Part shown: positions 57,081-64,000 of the stretch, one piece after another
Layout of the letters: every line of letters starts with the position of its first letter
Position numbering within the stretch: the first letter of the stretch is position 1
Source: Cryptomeria japonica
Taxonomy: Eukaryota; Streptophyta; Pinopsida; Cupressales; Cupressaceae
DNA length: 64,000 nt
Direction of reading: 5' to 3'
Assembly: GCF_030272615.1 (NCBI RefSeq)
Contig: NC_081410.1
Coordinates: 574,952,263 to 575,016,262 of the forward strand
Notes under the pieces: generated by a model
Seen by the model: the letters and a program-made list of their open reading frames with translations, nothing else
Told to the model about the DNA's origin: nothing
The model's database searches: none
Program-made: the position numbers and the translations under genes

Positions 57081-57393
57081 TGTAGTCGGCATAAAATGCC
57101 TATGGTTATATTTGATAATATTTGTTATTTGCCAATGTATTAATTATTTGTATTAAGTGAGTTGTCACTCTCGGGTAGTTAATGTGTCAGTTGGTTGAAG
57201 GTTGTGCACCTCTCGGCAACCGTCGGGTCCTTTAAATATGTTGTGTACCGCAAAGGAAGGTAGTACCGTATAGCTAGATCTATTGTAATAATTGCATGTG
57301 CGAATAAAGATATATTTTATTGTCGTGTCTGTTATGCATTGTCAAGTACATTATTATTTCCTGTATTTAATTTATCAATTGTAGCGGTAAACA
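57081..57393 (+). repeat. 3' LTR of the gag-only element
   Basis: Starts TGTAGTCGGC, ends GCGGTAAACA. It lacks the roughly 30-bp CCTTAGCTGACCATC stretch present in the 5' LTR and has scattered substitutions. Confidence 0.92.
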
Positions 57394-58532
57394 GTCACCT
57401 TGTATAACATAACAATTCCGTTCTTATGTCTAGTCTATGTTTCCTTTATACCAATCTTTCAGACCTTTTGTTTTGTCCTAAGGGGAAACAATGTTTCTCC
57501 ATATGAATATCATCATTCATGCAAGGTCAATTTATGTTATGCCTCTTGGTTTTCATCAAGTGTAGCCTACAAATAGAGCTCATCCAAAAAGGGGCCTATT
57601 GCATGATAAGCCACGTAGAACCTCTTATGCTTCAAAGTAATAAGTTTTGTATATACACCTTACCCGAACTTTGATCTACCATTTGGTTAGTTGCCTAGTT
57701 GAAGATCTCAAATGCTTTGGTTGCTTGCATGAGCTGATAGTTGATAATGGCCATAGTCTTTGGCAGCCAAAAAAGATAAATCTAATGCCTTTTTTTCCTT
57801 ATACTGAATTACTGGCCAATTCTTTAACAGTAAGATTAGGAGTGCACAAATGCTGCAAGGTATATGGTCCTTTTGCGCTTGTGTAACAAGCTGATCTCTT
57901 ATTGTCTTTGTCATGGACAACCCTTTGGAGGGTACACCAAACAATGCTTTAGAAAATTGACATTTCTCTATCCATATACTTGTGTCTCATGTAGCTGGTC
58001 AAACCATGTAGATGAGAGGTAGGCCTCAATTTTGTGCATAGAGAAGTCAGTCATTTGTGATATGTTCTTTAGTCTAGCATGCTTTAGTGCCATCTTCAGC
58101 TAATGGTAACAAGGCTTGTTCATCCACCACATTTTGGATTCATACATGCAAGATCTCCCAAATGAGGTTTATTGGTGTAGGCTGAACTTTTTCACACTTG
58201 GTTTTACCCTTATCATCTCTCATCTTCTGTTTTTTCTTCTGGTGGTGGCATGGAACATGATACACCCAAACTTGAAATAACTCTAGAAATTGCTACAATG
58301 ATCAAAAGTGAAGTTTGCACCATCCCAAATGGAGGTAGAGTGGCTGAGTGTGGGATTGTTTTCTTTCATGGGTTCCCTTTAATTTTCAAATGCCTTTTCC
58401 AAAGTTGTCTTCAATATTTCTGGTTTGAATGTAGAACTTGATTTGCTTGTGGCTTGTGTATCTGTCCTTTTATCTCTATGATTATTGCTTCAAACCATGA
58501 TTTTTTCACCATTGGAAATTTATTGAAGCCTC
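57394..58532. other. Intronic sequence with no recognisable gene
   Basis: Short frames on both strands, none longer than 80 codons and none recognisable. No element ends found. Confidence 0.4.
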
Positions 58533-58770
58533 CATGAATATGTATTGAGTAAATGGTTCTGGTGACCTTAAAGGATGAAATAATAAATGGGGGGCTTTCA
58601 CTCAACCCTTTTTAGTTTTCATCTAACCCCGAAACTCATATATAATATACTACAAAAAATCCCATGAATATGTATTGAGTAAACGGTTCTGGAGACCCTA
58701 AAGGATGAAATAATAAAAGGAGGGTTTGCCTTTTTAGCTGTCATCTAACTCCACAACTCTTATATATTAC
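58533..58770. repeat. Tandem duplication, 130-bp unit
   Basis: Copies start at 58533 and 58663 with CATGAATATGTATTGAGTAA and share GGATGAAATAATAAA. Moderate divergence. Confidence 0.88.
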
Positions 58771-59126
58771 TAAAGATTTTCAATTGTTGACAATTATTAA
58801 AAAAACGGCTTTTCTTATGCGGAATTTCATTAAAATTCACCAATTTTATTTATTGTTTGATAACTTTTGTTGGCAATAGGGTTCATGTGGATAAGGAATA
58901 AAATTGTATGCCAAGGGAAGAAAGTAATTCATATGGCTAGGGAAGAAGGAAATTCATGCAGGATCAAACTTGTCCATTATCTTACCATCAATTTATAGCT
59001 TTGTTGACCTTACATTCAAAGAATTTTGCAAGGTAAGTAGAGTGTAATATGGAAGGTTCAAGAGAACTCAACATAATTGACATCTTATGTTTATCTCAGG
59101 CTAGTTTTCTCTTCAACATACATAAT

Positions 59127-59338
59127 CTTGATTCAATAACAACCAAAATGGAGTTTGCCAATGGAAAAGACTTCTATGTGAATTATTTTGAACTTGGGAG
59201 AATTACAACTCAAACATGTCTTGATTGTTAGGCTTGATTCAATAACAACCAAAATGGAGTTTGCCAATGGAAAAGACTTCTATGTGAATTATTTTGAACT
59301 TGGGAGAATTACAACTCAAACATGTCTTGATTGTTAGG
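59127..59338. repeat. Perfect tandem duplication, 106-bp unit
   Basis: 59127-59232 and 59233-59338 are identical by eye, both starting CTTGATTCAATAACAACC and ending GTCTTGATTGTTAGG. A third partial start (CTTGATTG) follows. Confidence 0.95.
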
Positions 59339-61920
59339 CTTGATTGCACATCAATCAAGGTCTTCTTGAAAGTTCACATTTGAAGAATCAAATGATGTTG
59401 GCTCCTCATTGATTGCTTCATACCTCTTCCCATTGTTCTTTGTAGAATTTTTTTTTATTTCAATTAAGATTAGCCTTCACTATTATCAACTAATCACAAC
59501 CAAATAGTGTGTAATAGATACACATTTTGAAACATATTTACAAATTTCAATAAGTATGTTTAGGCTCTAATGAACACCTTTGGTGTGAATAGAACAATTA
59601 GTACTCACATGTTCGAAAGGTCATTTGCCAAATGGACGTACTTGCAAGATATGATCCCCAAGTAACAATGGTATTGGTGCCACCCACTACATCTCTATAG
59701 GCACAATAGTTGAATTTCTTGTTTGGTTCACCATTAAAACTTAAAATCATAGAATTTGGCCATGGGTTCTAATCACGCCTTCGGTGTTCCTTCTGTATGT
59801 TGTTGCTTTCTCTTGGTTGAGAATGTTCTCAAATATGTTTGTTGTAGCACTAATTGCACTATCGAGGTTGGGAATGCTATGCACCAATCTGCCACAATTA
59901 TTGGATTTCTTGGTTTCTCGTGTATGCCATTGCTTGCTTTTTCTCAAGAATGTTCTTAGGTATAATTGTGGTAGTAGTAATCAACTCACTAGTTTGTGAA
60001 CACTATGCACCAAACCTACCACCTTTATTGGCCTTTATTTGTTTTGAAAACCCTATCTTATTTAAGTTTCTCTACTGTTATATATATATATTTTTTTTAA
60101 TCAATGCTTTCTAAATCTTTGCTTGACCTTCGATTAACCTTTTCTCAATTATTGGGTCAAGGTATCATGAATTTTTCTCTTGCAACACATGAATATTGTA
60201 ACTTCATCTTTGGCCATGCAATTAGCATCATTTCCTTGCCTTGCACCATTAACAATAGTCATCTAGAATAATTTTGATTGATGTTGTAGTCTCATGAAAA
60301 AGGTCTTCACTTATGACATTTTTGATATGGTGCAATTGATCACCCTTGAGGGTTGTAGTAGATACGTCTATCAACAGTATTATTGTTTTGGCATCGATTA
60401 TTAATTCTTTGGTTTTCTATACACACTAAAAGCTTCTCTTTTACTATTAAAATTGCTCTATTGCTTGTATAATTTGGTGAATATCATTATGATTTACCAT
60501 GGCTAAATAGTGTTACGTTCTTTGAGTTGTATGAAACATCTTCCGACATTTAGCTCTTATGCGATTTCATCTTTTATAGTCAGAACACCACATCTCTTTC
60601 TTTCCCTTCTATCAGCAAGAGTTGCATCATTCTAAGTATATCCTTCCTCTTAAGAGCTTCTACAAACATTGGTACACTGTTGTCACTTTCATTGGATTCA
60701 TTATATCACATTATCAATCATGGACTTCGTTTTCTCAATTTGTATGATGGTGGGACTTTCATTTTCCTCCAAAGGGAGGGTATTGATTGCCTAGTGAATC
60801 AACATTTGACAAAATGATTTGTATTTGACATATTTTGCAAAGACCTTTGTTGTAATCAGCACACAACACAAGCACTTAGCTTTTCTATGACCTTTGTGTT
60901 GCAATCAGTACATCATACATATTTTCTGTCCTTTTGTCTTTCTTCAAGGCTTGCATCATTTTCAATGTATCTTTCCCATTGACACCCTTGACCAATATTT
61001 ATAATTCTCACTTTCAATGCCCGCGGGTTTATTGTATGCATCCTCATATGATGAAGGTGCTACCACCTTCATTTTCCTCCAAGGGGAGGGAATGAATCCC
61101 TTGGCGAACCATCATATACCTAGTCCATTAGCTAGTTCTCTCATTGCTCCTAGGTAGTTGAGCATTATTCTATGTGCCCACATATTCTATTGCTTCCCTT
61201 ATTGGGTATTCTAAATTGTAATAATCTTTTTATTGTCCCAAAGCAGCATAAACTTTTTCTCGAATGAATTTTGATGTTTCTCTCAAACTTTTCTCTCCTC
61301 TATTAGTGTGTTTGGGTATACCAATTGATTCCCACCCCCAAGGTTTTCTGGAGAAGATTTCAACAGACATCATTCATTGTCATATCCCTTGGTAATCTAG
61401 ATCGTTTTGCATATTACAATGAAGGATGTGGGAATAGATGGCTCCAACAAAAATGCTAGGCTTCAACAAATCCAAAAGCTAAAACTGCTTTCATTTGCTG
61501 GTTTTGGTGGCTGCAAGTAAAGGAGTCCTCTCTTTTAAAGCACCTAGGTTTGATTGTGATGCTTCATTAAAATTTATTTTGAATAAGTCTACTAGAGTAT
61601 ATAATAGTATCAAACGTATCTTTTGATTGGCTTTAGTGGTTCATCGATTACCAACTTACAAGTAGTAATATATTTAGATGATATAAACTAAATATGTATG
61701 TGATAAAAAGTTGATACATAAGATTCCATGGTTAATGAAGAAATATAGATTGTCGTCTTTGTATATCAATTATTAAATTTCTTCTCCATAGTCTCATGTT
61801 CAACAACTATAGGGTTTGTACTGACAAGGTAGTATTAGAGTGCAACTTAAGATATTTTGATCTTCCATTATTTAGATTAATGGGTTATATGGGAAAAACT
61901 CACTTCACTTTGTAGTGTAG
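59339..61920. other. Intronic sequence with weak internal duplications
   Basis: Weak repeats at 59790-60000 (ACTATGCACCAA-type words) and at about 60593-60800 versus 60918-61110 (TTGCATCATT and TTCATTTTCCTCCAA-GGGAG shared). No supported ORF and no element ends. Confidence 0.5.
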
Positions 61921-62040
61921 GTTATTTACAATGCCAATAAGCTAGCAAAGCTAGTAGAGAAGAAAGAGAGTTTGCAAGATTGGTTGACTTACAATCAAAA
62001 CAAGTATGATAGAAATCCAGAAAAGAGGCCAACTACAAAG
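61921..62040 (+). CDS. OSCA1-like: OSCA/CSC1-like channel, exon (cytosolic domain)
   Basis: 120 bp, 40 codons, phase 0 at both ends, between GTGTAG and GTATGTAA. It encodes VIYNANKLAKLVEKKESLQD, then WLTYNQNKYDRNPEKRPTTK. It matches the V--NANKLA-LV-KK--LQ-WL segment of OSCA1-type cytosolic domains in length and order. Coding sequence is undamaged despite the flanking 11-kb intron. Confidence 0.93.
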
Positions 62041-62323
62041 GTATGTAATCTATCATGTTACCTTGTAAGTTTATATGATTTCTACTTTCTTCGTAGTGGT
62101 ATCCAAAATTCTATGCTTGTCATTGTAGTTTGATTAACATGGTATATATATGATTGTCTAGAAGGGCATGTTCATTCATCATATTCATTTGATTGAGTTT
62201 TATATAATTAGAAGAATATCTTTTGGGATAAAGATAAAAATAGGATATGCTTTGATGTTTTGATTTTTTGTTGGTAGATTTGAATATATTATTAAACATA
62301 TTTGATTTTATTTTCTCATGCAG

Positions 62324-62404
62324 ATAGGGTTTCTTGGACTTTGGGGCGAAAGGGTGGATGCACTTAACTTTTATACAACAAAGATGGATGCATTGAAAAA
62401 GGAA
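62324..62404 (+). CDS. OSCA1-like: OSCA/CSC1-like channel, exon (cytosolic domain)
   Basis: 81 bp, 27 codons, between TCTCATGCAG and GTATGTAT. It encodes IGFLGLWGERVDALNFYTTK followed by MDALKKE, the G-LGL-G--VDA---Y segment of the OSCA1 clade, with the same exon length as I recall for the Arabidopsis gene. The next exon (IA-ER region) was not found before the window end, so another intron of at least 1.6 kb follows. Confidence 0.93.
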
Positions 62405-62660
62405 GTATGTATCTTATCCAGAAAGTATTTACATTTTTAGTTTTAAGGTTTTTCATAGGCCTATAAAGATTTTGTTATCTTGTTCTCTAGATATGCTCTT
62501 TAGAGGCTTGTAACTACATGGAGTCTAATGAGAAGTAAGATGAATTATTACCAATGTTATTTTCATAGTGACAACTTAACAATGCAATTGCGGTAGCCAG
62601 ATTATCCAAACAAGTACTTACAAATTATCTAAAATAGTCTTTAGAGATTTACCGGCCAAC

Positions 62661-62862
62661 CTTAGACCACACACACTAAGCAATATATTAAGCTTAGAGA
62701 ATGTTAGTCAACTCTGAATGTTTAACACTTTTAAGCCTAGAAGTGTATTCTTAGTGTAATCACATACATTAAGCAACATATCAAGCGTAGAAAATGTCAA
62801 TCAACTCTGAGTGTTTAACACTTTTAAGCCTAGAAGTATAAGCTTAGTGTGTGTGGTTTAAG
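62661..62862. repeat. MITE-like element with 21-bp terminal inverted repeats
   Basis: Left arm 62661-62681 (CTTAGACCACACACACTAAGC) and right arm 62842-62862 are inverted copies with one mismatch. The 202-bp interior is itself a tandem duplication of about 94 bp (TAAGCA-TAT-AAGC-TAGA and TTTAACACTTTTAAGCCTAG shared). No clear target-site duplication. Confidence 0.6.
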
Positions 62863-62929
62863 CCATTCCAAATTGACCCAATTCTCAAAACAATCAATTG
62901 AAAAGACAAGTAGTGAATCTAGCAACAAG

Positions 62930-63064
62930 TGTTGAGAAATGGACCAGCTAGGACTCGAACCTAGGACCTTCCATACACTGCTGGAGTGCTCTACCACTGA
63001 GCTACTGGCCCCTCTTGGACCAGTCCATCATCGGTCTGGGTGTGGCTTATTTCCAACACCAACA
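62930..63064 (-). repeat. Short LTR-like unit with a tRNA-like core (TRIM-like fragment)
   Basis: On the minus strand the unit starts TGTTGGTGTTGG right after a purine tract (CTTAAGGGGGGA, 63076-63065) and ends CTCAACA at 62930. Only 64 bp separate it from the edge at 63129, and that stretch holds a primer binding site and the purine tract. This is the layout of a terminal-repeat retrotransposon in miniature. The second LTR to the right of 63129 does not match, so the element is incomplete or recombined. Confidence 0.5.
62940..63011 (-). ncRNA. tRNA-like sequence with intact Pol III boxes
   Basis: A 72-nt minus-strand sequence folds with a 7-bp acceptor stem (GGGCCAG/CTGGTCC), a D arm (GCTC/GAGC) and a perfect 5-bp T arm with loop TTCGAGT. 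It has an A box (TAGCTCAGTGG) and B box (GGTTCGAGTCC). The anticodon stem pairs poorly and base 33 is C instead of T, so it is unlikely to be a working tRNA. It sits within the LTR-like unit. Confidence 0.6.
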
Positions 63065-63115
63065 TCCCCCCTTAAGCCACACCTCTCATGTGCTTGGGGC
63101 TCCTAGCTTGGACTT

Positions 63116-63128
63116 GGCTCTGATACCA
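63116..63128 (-). other. Primer binding site of the TRIM-like fragment
   Basis: The minus strand reads TGGTATCAGAGCC, next to TTCAACA at 63129 on the LTR side. Confidence 0.7.
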
Positions 63129-63248
63129 TGTTGAATTTTCTTACAATACTAGGAACACAAGAAGATGACCATGCACAGTAACCATAGGGTGTGCTCGATT
63201 AACCACGGCCAATGATTCACATTATTGTTGCCCTCCCAACCATGGACG

Positions 63249-64000
63249 TGTAGCGTCCTAAAATTGCGACACTTGCAATTTCGACTGCATTTCGGTCTTC
63301 ACGATGGCGACGCAACACGCAACCTGAATGGAGACCCCGAAACCTGATTATGACACTGAAAACTGCATTTTCTAGCACCTTGGCCTGAACCTCCTTTGCA
63401 CCCTGCTGTCCCGGGAGGTGGGACCAGAGCGCCCAGCGCCCTGGTCCCCAGGACCATGGCGCCCAGCGCCCTGGTCCCTGGGTCCTATTTTGGGCCCGGT
63501 CTCTTTTGGACTTCAGGTCTTTATGTTTGCAAATTGGAAAATTATCTTTCTTGGTCGGCCTAAGGTCGGGAAAATCAGTCTATCAGCCCTAAATGACAAG
63601 TATATAAACTACATTTGCCTCTCCCATTTGGGTAAGAAGGACATATGTGTACAAGGCGTGGAAACTATACTCAAACATTCAAGCATTCAAGCATTCAAGC
63701 ATTCCTTCTAAGTCTCCATTCAAGGCTAAGTGTTGCATTCAAGACAAGGATTCAACCATTGAAGAGGAGATCACTTACTACATGCTACATACAACATACA
63801 ACATACAACAAACAACAACATCTATACCTTCGCACTTAGTACTTGTTTTACATTACAGACATTTACATTTACAACACTTGCTCATTTCTTGGTTAATTCC
63901 AAAACCGGGGTTTGACCTAAAGGCAAACCCCTAATCCCTAACCCCCCAATCGTCCTCGCTTTGCTGTGTGTAGGTTGCAGGTACGCGGCTGAAATTGAAG
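63249..64000 (+). repeat. 5' part of an LTR in plus orientation (runs off the window)
   Basis: Starts TGTAGCGTCCTAAAATTGCG. It has a TATA box (AGTATATAAACT) at about 63600-63610, preceded by a GC-rich hairpin region (63410-63485) with three GGTCC/GGACC-containing motifs. Downstream are four near-perfect ATTCAAGC units (63678-63706) and an ACATACAAC run near 63787. No end or primer binding site is reached before 64000. Confidence 0.6.

Larger units (their letters stand above)
53094..57393 (+). mobile_element. Gag/protease-only LTR retrotransposon (TR-GAG type)
   Basis: LTRs 53094-53440 and 57081-57393 share most of their length. Flanks are GTCAC at 53089-53093 and 57394-57398, a perfect duplication. 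A purine tract (GGGGGGGATGA) precedes the 3' LTR. The interior encodes gag with zinc knuckles and a protease-like domain, but no reverse transcriptase, RNase H or integrase and no space for them. It therefore depends on enzymes made elsewhere. TR-GAG is the name used for such plant elements. Confidence 0.93.
50913..61920 (+). other. 11.0-kb intron of the OSCA-like gene
   Basis: Lies between phase-0 exons. It contains a solo LTR (50985-52615) and a complete gag-only element (53094-57393), which together make up just over half of it. The rest has short tandem duplications. Confidence 0.85.

Noticed and set aside
62940-63011. A working tRNA gene
   Set aside because: The anticodon stem has several mismatches and position 33 is C. 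Only the acceptor and T arms are well formed, so I call it tRNA-like.
62405-64000. The next OSCA exon
   Set aside because: I looked for a continuation of the cytosolic domain after the 81-bp exon and found none before the window end.

Overview
The window looks like nuclear DNA of a gymnosperm, most likely a conifer. It is AT-rich, carries one sparse plant gene with very long introns, and is packed with nested LTR retrotransposons, most of them on the minus strand. The species cannot be named from sequence alone.

Host gene. Five plus-strand exons (6514-6639, 49921-50056, 50811-50912, 61921-62040, 62324-62404) encode consecutive, phase-compatible pieces of an OSCA/CSC1-type hyperosmolality-gated calcium channel. 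They cover transmembrane helices 2 and 3 and the first part of the large cytosolic domain. All splice sites are GT/AG. The gene starts before and ends after the window. Only 565 bp of about 55.9 kb of gene span is exon. The first intron is 43,281 bp, the next 754 bp, the next 11,008 bp.

Layout. 1-2369: 5' end of a minus-strand LTR element leaving the window. 2506-3457: decayed hAT transposase. 6099-6540: tandem duplication that copied the splice acceptor of the first exon. 7876-8568: probable solo LTR. 11451-31435: a Ty3/gypsy chromovirus (Gypsy A, about 5.8 kb without insertions). It is interrupted by a 7,358-bp LTR-like unit (15040-22397) and by a Ty1/copia element (23195-29996), whose integrase is itself split by a solo LTR (25900-27287). 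32437-44418: a second Ty3/gypsy element of the Tat/archaeal-RNase-H type (Gypsy B), interrupted by a 4,484-bp relative of the 7.4-kb unit (36959-41442) and by a solo LTR (41612-44096). In the 11-kb intron lie a solo LTR (50985-52615) and a complete gag/protease-only element (53094-57393). The right end holds a miniature-retrotransposon-like fragment with a tRNA-like core and the start of another LTR in plus orientation. Exact or near-exact 5-bp target-site duplications, read directly, fix most of these boundaries.

Most unusual. The units at 15040-22397 and 36959-41442 each begin TG, end CA and have perfect 5-bp target-site duplications, but have no terminal direct repeats, so each looks like one giant LTR. 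Both carry, in transcription order (minus strand): an array of 12-13 hairpins spaced almost only 166 or 176 bp apart, a TATA box, a leader intron with matching splice sites, an ORF, a second TATA box, and about 850 bp to the 3' end. The long copy holds 384- and 677-codon ORFs (possibly one frameshifted gene) of unrecognised function. This reads as a gene with its own promoter and intron inside the U3 of a giant LTR. A related hairpin core recurs in the unrelated LTR at 63249-64000.
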